From Bdellovibrionales bacterium (GTDB lineage Bacteria > Bdellovibrionota > Bdellovibrionia > Bdellovibrionales > UBA1609), in NCBI GenBank assembly GCA_014323935.1, contig JACOND010000006.1, forward strand, positions 1 through 56,345: a stretch of DNA of 56,345 nt, written 5' to 3'. Shown here in pieces: positions 17,289-25,791 of the stretch. The first letter of the stretch is position 1. Every line of letters begins with the position of its first letter. Below the pieces are notes generated by a model, which was not told where the DNA came from, searched no databases, and saw only the letters and a list, made by a program, of their open reading frames with translations. The position numbers and the translations under genes are program-made.

Positions 17289-18500
17289 ATGAAGAAAACT
17301 CTTAGTAAGACTTTTTGTATTTTCCCTTGGATGCATCTTTCAAGCTCAACTTCGGGAAGTTTAAGACCTTGTTGTCACTGTAATCATGGAAAGAGTTTTA
17401 TTAAGGATGAAAAAGGAAGAGTTTATCGTATTTATGGAGAGGATTTAAAAAAGGCTTGGCATTCTCCGGTCTATAGAAAAATAAGACAAAAGCTTTTGAA
17501 TAATGAAAAACCAGAGGAGTGTAAGTACTGTTTTCAAAAAGAATCTGCTGGTTTAATAAGTCCGAGACAAAGAGCTAATAAACATTGGATGTTTGAATAT
17601 CAACAGTCTGTAACTCCTCCTTTTAAAATACGTTATTTAGATATAAGATTAGGAAATCAATGCAATTTAAGGTGCCGGATGTGTGATCCTTACTCTAGCC
17701 ATCAATGGATTAAAGAATATAAAAAAATGAAGCAAGAAAATTCTTTTGTTTTTCCAGAATTAAATGAATTTGATGGTAAAATGAATATGAATTGGCCAGA
17801 AAAAATGGATTTCAAAAAGCTATTTAAAAATATATCTCATGTAGAAGAGATTTATTTTGCAGGGGGAGAACCTTTATTAATAAAAAAACATTATGATTTA
17901 CTAGATAAATTAATTGATGAAAATTATTCTTCAAAGATTGTATTGAATTACAATACAAATATTACAAAGCTTTCTGATCAGATTTTAAATTATTGGAAAC
18001 ATTTTAAATTGGTTAAATTATCTATCTCAATTGATGGAATTCAAGACTTAAACAATTATATTCGTTATCCCTCTAAGTGGAATCTCATTGAAAAAAATAT
18101 TTCTAAAGCAGAATCTATTTCTAAAGGAGAGACAGTCAATCTAGAGATGAATTTTACCTATACAGTTCAGATGTATAATATTCTTTACACAGATGAATTT
18201 TTAAAATGGTTTAAAAAAAGATCTTATTTACCATTACAACTTAGCCTTAGTATATTAAATGATCCTAAATTTTTGAATATTAAAGTTTTACCAAAGGTTT
18301 TAAAAAAAAGAGTCGAGGAAAAACTATTGCCATTTAAGGATGAATTTCCAGTTCTTTCTTTGATTTCTTATATGAATAAAGAAGATTGGTCTCAGTACTT
18401 AAGTCTTTTTTTTAAATACAGTGACTTTTTAGATCGATCTCGAAATCAAAAAATGTCAAAAATTCTTCCTGAACTAGAATCTTATAGAAATCACTTATAA
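17289..18500 (+). CDS. Radical SAM enzyme with N-terminal Cys-rich (twitch-like) domain, 2
   Basis: A 403-residue paralogue of the gene 1 base upstream, with the same architecture. The N-terminal domain has CIFPWMHLSS, LRPCCHC and ECKYC (around residue 77). The radical core has YLDIRLGNQCNLRCRMCDP and FAGGEPLLI. The extra CCHC cysteines are absent from the first protein, so the auxiliary cluster ligands may differ. The close tandem arrangement suggests the two act on the same substrate or as a pair. The stop codon interlocks with that of the convergent PLP-like gene: the palindrome TTATAA at 18495-18500 supplies both stops. Confidence 0.8.
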   Translation: MKKTLSKTFCIFPWMHLSSSTSGSLRPCCHCNHGKSFIKDEKGRVYRIYGEDLKKAWHSPVYRKIRQKLLNNEKPEECKYCFQKESAGLISPRQRANKHWMFEYQQSVTPPFKIRYLDIRLGNQCNLRCRMCDPYSSHQWIKEYKKMKQENSFVFPELNEFDGKMNMNWPEKMDFKKLFKNISHVEEIYFAGGEPLLIKKHYDLLDKLIDENYSSKIVLNYNTNITKLSDQILNYWKHFKLVKLSISIDGIQDLNNYIRYPSKWNLIEKNISKAESISKGETVNLEMNFTYTVQMYNILYTDEFLKWFKKRSYLPLQLSLSILNDPKFLNIKVLPKVLKKRVEEKLLPFKDEFPVLSLISYMNKEDWSQYLSLFFKYSDFLDRSRNQKMSKILPELESYRNHL

Positions 18501-19460
18501 AATCAGTTGTTTTTTTCTGATAGCTTTTAAAGCCTCTCTGATTCCTACTTTAGAGTAAGCTTCATCAACTAAGAAATGTTTAGCAAAAGGATGGTCTAAG
18601 GGAAGTCTACTGATATGTAAACAATTACTTTCTATCATAGCATATTTTTTACAAAGTTTTTTATACCAATCTAGATATTTTAAAGCTTGAAAGTCGGGAC
18701 TAAATTGATTCATTTGATAGATTCCAATTTGACAATTGTTCAAGACAAGGTGTTTGTAATGATTTTGCTGAGCTATGGGTTTATTGTCTTTTATAGGGTA
18801 GTTACTAAATCTCAGTCCTGTTCTCATTAAACCTAAACCAATTCCTTTTGTTAAACTAAAAGAGACTTCAGAAATAGCAGGATGTTCTAAATCAAAATTG
18901 ATATCAAAACAAGTTCCAAACCATGCACAGTCTATAAGAACAGGGATTTTTTTCTTTAAACACTGATCTAAAAGCTCTTTTAATTTAGGGTGTTCTTGAC
19001 CTGTTCCGCAAAAAGGCTGAGATACTATAACCCAGTCATTTTTATCTAGAGATTGCATCCTAGGCATTTCTTTTGAAAAAGCTGGAGAATCGAGAAAAGC
19101 ATAATTTTCATAACAACGTCTATGATATGCGTATTCCCCTCTGAAAATTCTTAATCTTCGATCACTGTATCTAAAGTAAGCTTCATCAAAAGATTGTGTT
19201 GTTCCCACAATGACATCTCTTCTTTGGTATCTTTTTTTATCTTTTAAACTTTCAGAAAAAGAGTTTTTTTTACTAGAGTAAATCCAATGAATAAAAGCTT
19301 CAATATACTCTTCTTTTACATCAAAAAAATTACTTTGATTGAGCCAAGATTCCCAAGGGGCTTTTTTTAAGTGTTTCTGAAATTCATAATCATAGATAGC
19401 ATTGTGTTTAGTTTTAAAGAGAAGATCTATATGTTTTGAAAAAGAAGTCTCTTTTTTCAC
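18495..19460 (-). CDS. PLP-dependent aminotransferase-like protein (fold type I)
   Basis: The 321-residue protein is not close to any family I can name. A fold-type-I PLP signature is readable: PVLIDCAWFGTCFD (Asp that would pair with the pyridine nitrogen), then SFSLTKGIGLGLMRTGLRF, where Lys and the downstream Arg sit like the Schiff-base Lys and phosphate/substrate Arg of class I/II aminotransferases. It is shorter than typical aminotransferases (~400), and the N-terminal part lacks the usual glycine-rich motif. It converges on the radical SAM pair and may be functionally linked to it; that link is inference. Confidence 0.55.
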   Translation of the reverse strand: MKKETSFSKHIDLLFKTKHNAIYDYEFQKHLKKAPWESWLNQSNFFDVKEEYIEAFIHWIYSSKKNSFSESLKDKKRYQRRDVIVGTTQSFDEAYFRYSDRRLRIFRGEYAYHRRCYENYAFLDSPAFSKEMPRMQSLDKNDWVIVSQPFCGTGQEHPKLKELLDQCLKKKIPVLIDCAWFGTCFDINFDLEHPAISEVSFSLTKGIGLGLMRTGLRFSNYPIKDNKPIAQQNHYKHLVLNNCQIGIYQMNQFSPDFQALKYLDWYKKLCKKYAMIESNCLHISRLPLDHPFAKHFLVDEAYSKVGIREALKAIRKKQLIL

Positions 19461-19573
19461 TCTTATAAAATCCTATCAAATGAGTTTTACTTTTGAAAGC
19501 TGATTTTTTTAATGAGCTGAATCTAAGAAAAGTCTTTGATTTTTTTAAAATCTGTGTTAAAGTTTTGTTTTAA

Positions 19574-19925
19574 GGGGATGACTTGGTTTTGACGTGGGTC
19601 AAGAAACTTTTAGGAGCATATAGAGGACGCTTGAGGACCTCTTAAAAAACAAGCACTTTTTAATTGGCGACAATCATGTTGCTCTTGCTGCTTAATTTAT
19701 TGTAGCAACACGGAACCTTTTAAGACAGCGAAAAAGGGGAAGTGCTGACTTTAGCTGTCTCGGTTTTTTATTTTTTTTATAGGTAAAAAACTTAAATTTA
19801 TATAGAAAAAATTAAAGTAAAGTTTGTTCTTGTACTTTCTTTAATTTTTTAAACAAGAACTAAATATGTAGAGCCTGAAAGAGGACGTCTTGCGGACAGG
19901 GGTTCAATTCCCCTCATCTCCACCA
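19574..19925 (+). ncRNA. ssrA: tmRNA (transfer-messenger RNA), one-piece
   Basis: The 5' GGGGATG and 3' CATCTCC pair as a seven-base acceptor stem with a G3-U70 pair, the alanine identity element. The 3' end has an encoded ACCA and a T arm (GGGGTTCAATTCCCC). The 5' TTGGTTTTGACGTGGGT matches the conserved start of tmRNA. The tag frame ends in the universal LAA: GGC GAC AAT CAT GTT GCT CTT GCT GCT TAA at 19666-19695 would give GDNHVALAA if GGC is the resume codon. The exact resume codon is inferred. A pseudoknot-like inverted repeat (AGACAGC / GCTGTCT) lies at about 19723-19764. Together with SmpB it rescues stalled ribosomes. Confidence 0.95.
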
Positions 19926-20037
19926 CTTTTTTAACTTAAGGTCTTTCTTTTTAATATTTCATGAATCGTTTTTAAATAAAGTAAAATTTATGTCATTTTA
20001 TGTTAACTCTTATGAGTATTTAATATAGGATGCTTTT

Positions 20038-21261
20038 ATGCATTTAATTACAAGTTTACTTATTTTGCTTGCTTGTTCAAGAATTATAGGTCGAATTTTT
20101 CAAGCCTTAGGTTTTTTTTCTATTACCGGGGAAATTTTGGCTGGTTTCTTGTTAGGTCCGGCGATCTTTAATTTTATAGATCCTAATGTTCATGGTCTCA
20201 ATGGAATTGTGGAATTAGGGATATTTCTTTTAATTTTTGCCGCAGGTTTAGAAGTTGATCTCAAAGAATTTATTATCTCTCTTAAAAATAAAGCTTTAAT
20301 TTGTGGTTTAATTATTTTTTCAGTTTCTTTTGGATCTGGTTTAATTTTTGGTTTTTTGTTTCAGCTTACGTTTTTTAGTTCTATTGTTATAGGGCTTTGT
20401 TTTTCTATTACAGCTATACCTGTAGCTATTAAGTTTCTTAGAAGTGTAGATTTAATAAAAAGCCCTTTAGGTCATACTGTTATGGGAACTGCTATTGTTA
20501 TTGAGATTCTGGCTTTGTTGATTTTAGGAATTTCTTCAGGAGCCGATAATAATTATTCTTTAATAGCCTATTTTAAGCTGATTTTTATAAAAGGGCTTTC
20601 TATGTTAGGTTTTTTCTTTTTTGTTATGCTTGTTAATAAAATTCTTAGATCAGAACTAAAATACCTTTCAACACAAACTATGTTTAATCAAATTATTAAA
20701 ACTTTTGGAGAAGAGGCTGTTTTTGGTATTGGTGTTTTATTTGTTTTACTTTTTAGTACTATCTCTGAAGCTCTTGGTTTTCACTTTATTATTGGAGCTT
20801 TTTTTGGAGGTCTCCTTTTAAATAAAGATGTGATAGGAACAAATGTTTTTGACTCTCTTTCTCTAACTCTTCAATCTATCACCAGTCATTTTTTAACTCC
20901 TATTTTTTTTGCTTATTTAGGATTGCTCATTAATTTAGATTCTTTTGAGGATATCACTCTTGTTTTGAGTTTATTAGCTGTAGGATATGTTGTTAAAATT
21001 TTAAGTTCTACGATAGCAACTAAAATTTCTGGTTTTTCAAATCAAGAGTCTTTTAAAATGGGACTCATATTAAATTCTAGAGGAACATTTGATTTAATTG
21101 TTGCAGATTTAGCTTTATCTAAAGGTTATATTGATACAAAGATTTTTTCTATTTTAGTCCTTTTTGGAGTTTTTTCAGTTATGTTTAATCCTATTCTTTA
21201 TAGACAAATTTATAGAAAAGAAGCAAGAAAAGATTTATCAAAAGTGATAGATAGAATATAG
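20038..21261 (+). CDS. CPA2-family cation/proton antiporter
   Basis: A 407-residue protein with about 12-13 transmembrane helices. It has family stretches GEILAGFLLGPAI, GIFLLIFAAGLEVDLKEF and FSITAIPVAIKFL, plus SRGTFDLIVADLALSKG near the end, all typical of KefB/NapA-type (CPA2) Na+/H+ or K+/H+ exchangers. There is no C-terminal RCK/TrkA-N domain, so gating by NAD or glutathione is not expected. It follows the tmRNA by 112 bases, with AGGA before the ATG. Ion specificity cannot be told. It stands as a single gene converging on the FKBP gene. Confidence 0.85.
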   Translation: MHLITSLLILLACSRIIGRIFQALGFFSITGEILAGFLLGPAIFNFIDPNVHGLNGIVELGIFLLIFAAGLEVDLKEFIISLKNKALICGLIIFSVSFGSGLIFGFLFQLTFFSSIVIGLCFSITAIPVAIKFLRSVDLIKSPLGHTVMGTAIVIEILALLILGISSGADNNYSLIAYFKLIFIKGLSMLGFFFFVMLVNKILRSELKYLSTQTMFNQIIKTFGEEAVFGIGVLFVLLFSTISEALGFHFIIGAFFGGLLLNKDVIGTNVFDSLSLTLQSITSHFLTPIFFAYLGLLINLDSFEDITLVLSLLAVGYVVKILSSTIATKISGFSNQESFKMGLILNSRGTFDLIVADLALSKGYIDTKIFSILVLFGVFSVMFNPILYRQIYRKEARKDLSKVIDRI

Positions 21262-21283
21262 AGAAATGAAATTAAAGTTTTAG

Positions 21284-21976
21284 TTATTTCTTAAAGACTT
21301 TAATAAGTTCTACTTCAAAAATTAATGTAGAATGAGCTGGGATTTGTCCAGCTCCTTGCTCTCCGTAAGCTAAATTTGAGGGAATATAAAATTTATATTT
21401 AGCCCCTTCTTTCATAAGTTGCAGTCCTTCTTGCCATCCTTTGATCACACCCTTTAGAGGAAATTTTGCAGGAGTCCCTCTTTTATAAGAGTTATCGAAC
21501 TCTAAACCATCAATTAAAGTTCCTTTGTAATGTACTTCTACAACGTCCGTTAATTGAGGATATTCCCCCTTTCCTTCTTGTAAAACTTCGTATTGTAAGT
21601 TTGAATCTGTGACTTTAACTTCTTCTCTTTTTTTATTTTCTTCTAAAAAATTTTGTGATTTCATTTTTTGTTCCTTCTTTTTTTCTTCTGTTTTTTTTAA
21701 ATGGGCTGTTTTTTCGATATCTTCTTTTATTTTATTCATATCTTCCTTAGTTAAAACAGGTTCCTTATTGTTAAGATTATCTTTGACTCCTTGTAAAAAA
21801 GCAGATTGCACTAAAAGAACTTCTGTTTTTTTTGTGTTTTCTGAAATGATGTAACCTAACATATAACTCATTTTTTCTTCGTCTGTTTTAATAGGAACAG
21901 AGTGTTCTAATAAAGAGCTTATTTTTTGACAAGAAAAAAGGGAAAAACAAAGAACTAAAAAGATAAGATTTTTCAT
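21284..21976 (-). CDS. FKBP-type peptidyl-prolyl isomerase lipoprotein (Mip/FkpA-like)
   Basis: The 230-residue protein has a lipoprotein signal (LCFSLFSC, Cys16). An N-terminal alpha-helical dimerisation domain of Mip/FkpA type follows (SYMLGYIISEN...FLQGVKDNLNN), then a Lys/Glu-rich coiled linker (~85-118) and an FKBP domain (VEVHYKGTLIDGLEFDNSY, VIKGWQEGLQLMKEGAKYKFYIP, LAYGEQGAGQIPAHSTLIFEVEL) with the catalytic-pocket residues in place. It should be a periplasmic folding factor anchored to a membrane. Mip homologues promote intracellular infection in Legionella, but also occur in free-living species. Confidence 0.9.
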   Translation of the reverse strand: MKNLIFLVLCFSLFSCQKISSLLEHSVPIKTDEEKMSYMLGYIISENTKKTEVLLVQSAFLQGVKDNLNNKEPVLTKEDMNKIKEDIEKTAHLKKTEEKKKEQKMKSQNFLEENKKREEVKVTDSNLQYEVLQEGKGEYPQLTDVVEVHYKGTLIDGLEFDNSYKRGTPAKFPLKGVIKGWQEGLQLMKEGAKYKFYIPSNLAYGEQGAGQIPAHSTLIFEVELIKVFKK

Positions 21977-22162
21977 TTTGAAGACATATTATCTTTCTCT
22001 TATTGATTGTCAAGTTTATTTCTGAGGATAACTCTCTAAAAGCTAATTTTTTCTCACTTTATCTTCTTTTTCATCTATATTATTGACTTAAGGTTTATAA
22101 TTTTCAAAAAACTAGACTTTAATGATTTTTTTATATAAAGATTTATTAAAAAATATATTTGT

Positions 22163-22999
22163 ATGTCAAAAAAGATTCTTCAGATTTTTAACATTTTTCT
22201 TGATTTTCTGTTCAAGTTTCTTTTACTCAAATTTTTTGTTAAATTTCTTAAAAAGTATAAACTTTTTATTTTTTTTACTTTATTTCTTTTTTTAGGGGCT
22301 TTTACTTTATGGTTTGCAAGTTGGGATTCTTCAGATTTTTTAAATTTTAAACAAAGCTTAATTGATTTTTCTAAAAATCACAGTTTTTTATCTCTCCTTT
22401 CTTTTTTTATTTTCTATTTTATTGTATCTTTACTAGGTTTGCCAGGGACTGCTTTTTTAGGTTCTATAGGAGGTTTTGTATTTGGTTTTTTTAAAGGTTT
22501 TTTTGTATCTTTAACAGCTGTTGTTTTAGGATCTTGTTTTGCTTTTTTAGTTGTGAGGTTCTTTTTTAGAGACTTTTTTATAAAGAGCTTAAAGAAAAGA
22601 AAAAAAATAATGTATTTAAATAAATTTTATGATCGTTTAAAAGAAAATGAAGCTTATTATTTAGCGACCTTTCGTATGTTTCCTTTTTCTCCTCTTGCCG
22701 TTACAAATATTGTTATGGGTTTAGGAAAAATGAGACTTAGAATTTTTTTATTTGTGTGTTTTATAACAATTTTACCTTATTTGTTAATTTATGTTCATAT
22801 AGGTTCAAAACTCTCTCAACTAAAGAGTTGGAATGATTTATATGATTTTAATTTATTACTTAGTTTTACTCTTTTAGCCTTTTTTCCTTTATCGGTAAAA
22901 CTCATAGTGAAACGTTTTAAAAGAGAAAAATTTGATTTCAGTTCCAAAGAGGATTTGGCTGACTCGGATTTAGAAGATATACTTACAAATCAAAGTTAA
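22163..22999 (+). CDS. TVP38/TMEM64 (VTT-domain) membrane protein
   Basis: A 278-residue integral membrane protein. The core has the VTT/DedA-like pattern: GLPGTAFLGSIGGFVFGFFKG, then VLGSCFAFLVVRFFFRD, then ATFRMFPFSPLAVTNIVMGL (the F/R..P..P...N motif) and ILPYLLIYVHIGSKL. Homologues are lipid scramblases or act in membrane homeostasis. The C-terminus (~250-278) is charged and cytoplasmic. It is separated from the amidohydrolase gene by 4 bases, so the two are likely cotranscribed. Confidence 0.82.
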   Translation: MSKKILQIFNIFLDFLFKFLLLKFFVKFLKKYKLFIFFTLFLFLGAFTLWFASWDSSDFLNFKQSLIDFSKNHSFLSLLSFFIFYFIVSLLGLPGTAFLGSIGGFVFGFFKGFFVSLTAVVLGSCFAFLVVRFFFRDFFIKSLKKRKKIMYLNKFYDRLKENEAYYLATFRMFPFSPLAVTNIVMGLGKMRLRIFLFVCFITILPYLLIYVHIGSKLSQLKSWNDLYDFNLLLSFTLLAFFPLSVKLIVKRFKREKFDFSSKEDLADSDLEDILTNQS

Positions 23000-23003
23000 A
23001 GCT

Positions 23004-24311
23004 ATGATGTATGACTGTTTAATAGAATGTGGAAAAATTTTAATCTATAAAGAAGGGAATTTTTTTTGTGACTCCAACAAAGTTATTGGTGTAAAAGAGG
23101 GAAAGATTGCTTATCTTGGAGAATCTTGTTCTGATTTAAAATCTAAAAAAGTTTATCATCTTAAAAATCATTTAGTATCTCCAGGCTTAATCAATACACA
23201 TACTCATTTGCCGATGTCTTTATTTAGAGGTTTAGCTGATAATCTATCTTTAAAGCTTTGGCTTGAAAAATACATCTTTCCTTTAGAGAGAGAATTTGTA
23301 GATGAAGATTTTATAAAAGTGGGTACAAAACTTTCTGTCATTGAAATGATTCGATCCGGAATGACCACGTGTTGTGATATGTATTTTTATAATAAGACTT
23401 TGGCTGAAGTTTTAGATGAATCAGGTCTAAGAGCTTATGTAGGGATAGGATTTCCGAGTGTAGAAAAAGATTCAAAAGAATGGAAACAAAAGAGTTTGAA
23501 TTTAAGGTCTGAGTTTAAAAAGCATCCTCGAATTCAAATCGCCTTAGCTCCTCATGCTCCTTACACGGTAGAGTCTCAAACTTTATCTGAAATGTCAGAA
23601 TTTGCAAAATCAGAGGATTTCTTTTTAACAATTCATGTCAGTGAAAGTCTCTGGGAACAAAAAGAAATTCAAAAAAGATATCATAAAACTCCGGTTCAGT
23701 ATTTACATGATTTAGGAGTGACAGGGAAGAAAAGCTTATTTGTTCACTGCGTTCATGTCAATCAAAAGGACTTGCAAATCATGTCAAAAACAGGGACTTC
23801 TTTTTCATACAATCCTAAAAGTAATATGAAATTGGGAAATGGAATTGCTCCCGTTGGCTTAGCTTTACAAGAAGGAGTCAAAGTGGGTTTAGGAACAGAT
23901 GGTTCCGCTTCTAATAATAATTTGAATTTTTTTGAGGAAATGGGAACAGGAGCGAGACTTCAAGCTTTAAAGTATGGAGATCAAGGCTTAACAGCTGAGG
24001 AGATGTTTAAAATAGCTTCTATCGGAGGAGCTCGATCCCTGGCTTTAGATAAAGAAATAGGGAGCCTTGAACTTGGTAAGAAAGCAGATATTATAGCTTT
24101 AAATTTAGACTCGGTGGATTTACATCCTTTTTATAATCCTATCTCTCTTCTTGTTTATACAGTTTTAGGACATGGCTTAGATTTTGTTATGTGTGAGGGA
24201 AAAGTTTTAATGGAAGATTTTAAAATTAAAGTTTTTAATGAATTAGAAGTTTTAGAAGAAAGTAAGGTGTTTTCTAAAAGAATCCAGAGATTTATATCTA
24301 GGAAAACTTAA
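23004..24311 (+). CDS. Amidohydrolase, MtaD-like (SAH/MTA or related deaminase)
   Basis: A 435-residue metal-dependent hydrolase of the cytosine-deaminase-like subgroup. Metal ligands are visible: NTHTHLPMSLFRG (HxH), IHVSES (His), FVHCVHV, and LGTDGSASNNNLN (Asp). The segment LSLKLWLEKYIFPLE matches the 5'-methylthioadenosine/S-adenosylhomocysteine deaminase and chlorohydrolase group. It probably deaminates an adenine- or guanine-type nucleoside; the exact substrate cannot be told. A degenerate second copy lies at 31380-31848 as part of the ~9 kb tandem duplication. Confidence 0.85.
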   Translation: MMYDCLIECGKILIYKEGNFFCDSNKVIGVKEGKIAYLGESCSDLKSKKVYHLKNHLVSPGLINTHTHLPMSLFRGLADNLSLKLWLEKYIFPLEREFVDEDFIKVGTKLSVIEMIRSGMTTCCDMYFYNKTLAEVLDESGLRAYVGIGFPSVEKDSKEWKQKSLNLRSEFKKHPRIQIALAPHAPYTVESQTLSEMSEFAKSEDFFLTIHVSESLWEQKEIQKRYHKTPVQYLHDLGVTGKKSLFVHCVHVNQKDLQIMSKTGTSFSYNPKSNMKLGNGIAPVGLALQEGVKVGLGTDGSASNNNLNFFEEMGTGARLQALKYGDQGLTAEEMFKIASIGGARSLALDKEIGSLELGKKADIIALNLDSVDLHPFYNPISLLVYTVLGHGLDFVMCEGKVLMEDFKIKVFNELEVLEESKVFSKRIQRFISRKT

Positions 24312-24507
24312 GGAACATTTTAAAAATTTTTCTTTTCAAAACTGTTCAAATCCCATTCACTTTTTTTAGTGTCTTGTTAAGATTTAGTTTAGATTGTGTT
24401 AAGTCATAGGAAATCATTTTTAAAAATGTTAAGATCTAATTAAGATAAATAAAAACATCTTTACTTTTTATTGTATTGCTGTAAATAGACACTACAAAGA
24501 GGTTTGT

Positions 24508-25791
24508 TTGAGAGATATTCTTATAATTGTTTCTTTCTTTTTTTTACCCGCTTTAAAAGCGGAAAATTTTGTTTTACAAGAAAAAGGATTTGAGTCTTAC
24601 TTAACCCTTGCAGAAAGTAAGAGTGAAGTTAAAAACATTCCTTCAAATGATTTTAATCAGGAGATAGATTTGAAAGAAAATATTTTAGATTCAAATGAAG
24701 ATTTTTCTAATATGTATTTTTTTTGGAAAGCTACTTTTGAAATTCAAAGTTTTACTGATGAAACAAAGACAAATGGTGTTGTGAGTACAAAAATTTATGG
24801 AGAGTTTAAGTGGGATTTAACAAAAGAATTAGCTTTTCAGCTTCAAGCTTTATTTATTGGTCGAAATGGATTCACTCAATCTATTTATGATCGAAGAGAT
24901 CGTTCAAGAGGGCTTTATTTATTAGAAAGTTTTTTTAAATGGAAAGCAGATAGTTCTTATTCCTTTCAATTTGGAAATATTAATCAAGGATTTTTAGAAG
25001 CTCCTCTTTTAATGACAGATAAAACTTTTCCAAGTTTTATCTTAAGATATCATTTAGAAGATTTTTATAATTTTAAATCTCACTTTTTAGTTCAAGGTTC
25101 TATACCTGATAATGCATCAGAATCTGTTTTTAGAGAAACACAGGTTATCAAAGGTTTTCCGTCTTTTTCTGTAGCTTCTTTTAATATAAAAAATTTGAAT
25201 TCAAATTTTGATTTTTTTAACCGTTTCACCTTTTTTCATTATTATAACTTATCTCAAGCGGTCGCTGAAAGAAGTCGTATTTTTCAAAATACAGTGGAGA
25301 GAACCGGAAGTGATTCTATTTTCAAATATGACTATTACGGTTTTCATAACCATATAAAAATAACAAAAAGGTTTTTAAATGATTCTTTTTTAAAAGGAGA
25401 TTGGGCTGGAGAGTGGGGGCTTGAATACATTCACAATTTAGGAGCTAGCTCTCATATTAATGAAGGTTATAGAACCTATTTAAGGTTGTATCATAATTTT
25501 AATCACTTTGTAGAATTGATTGGAGAGCTTGAAAATTTTTTAAATCAATCTAACTCTTCTGTAGCTTATTATAACAGTGAGTTTTATGGACATAACGGAA
25601 GAAAAGGATTTGCTTTAAAAATGCAAGCTCATTTTTATGATTCCAATTTAAATTTGGGAGTGTCTTTAGTAAATAGTAAACCTATTGATGAAGATGATAA
25701 AACAGTGATAGGTCCTTCTACAGCCTTTCAAGTTTTTTTAACAACAAATCGTATTGGAGTTTTAGATAACAGGAGAATAAAAGATGAGTAA
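24508..25791 (+). CDS. Exported beta-barrel-like outer-membrane protein, unknown function
   Basis: A 427-residue protein starting at TTG behind AAAGAGG; the same leader is repeated at 31970-31990. It has a Sec signal (residues 1-18, cleavage near LKAEN), then a long stretch of alternating hydrophobic/polar residues with aromatic girdles (YGEFKWDLTKELAFQLQALF, FFKWKADSSYSFQFGN) typical of outer-membrane beta-strands. There is no C-terminal Phe; the end is RRIKDE. It overlaps the start of the giant lipoprotein gene by 8 bases, which implies translational coupling and joint function. I do not recognise the family. Confidence 0.65.
   Translation: MRDILIIVSFFFLPALKAENFVLQEKGFESYLTLAESKSEVKNIPSNDFNQEIDLKENILDSNEDFSNMYFFWKATFEIQSFTDETKTNGVVSTKIYGEFKWDLTKELAFQLQALFIGRNGFTQSIYDRRDRSRGLYLLESFFKWKADSSYSFQFGNINQGFLEAPLLMTDKTFPSFILRYHLEDFYNFKSHFLVQGSIPDNASESVFRETQVIKGFPSFSVASFNIKNLNSNFDFFNRFTFFHYYNLSQAVAERSRIFQNTVERTGSDSIFKYDYYGFHNHIKITKRFLNDSFLKGDWAGEWGLEYIHNLGASSHINEGYRTYLRLYHNFNHFVELIGELENFLNQSNSSVAYYNSEFYGHNGRKGFALKMQAHFYDSNLNLGVSLVNSKPIDEDDKTVIGPSTAFQVFLTTNRIGVLDNRRIKDE

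Noticed and set aside
19461..20037. Ordinary tRNA gene near 19.9 kb (T-arm and CCA)
   Set aside because: The T-arm and ACCA pair with the 5' GGGGATG 340 bases upstream and a tag frame lies between, so it is the 3' end of tmRNA.
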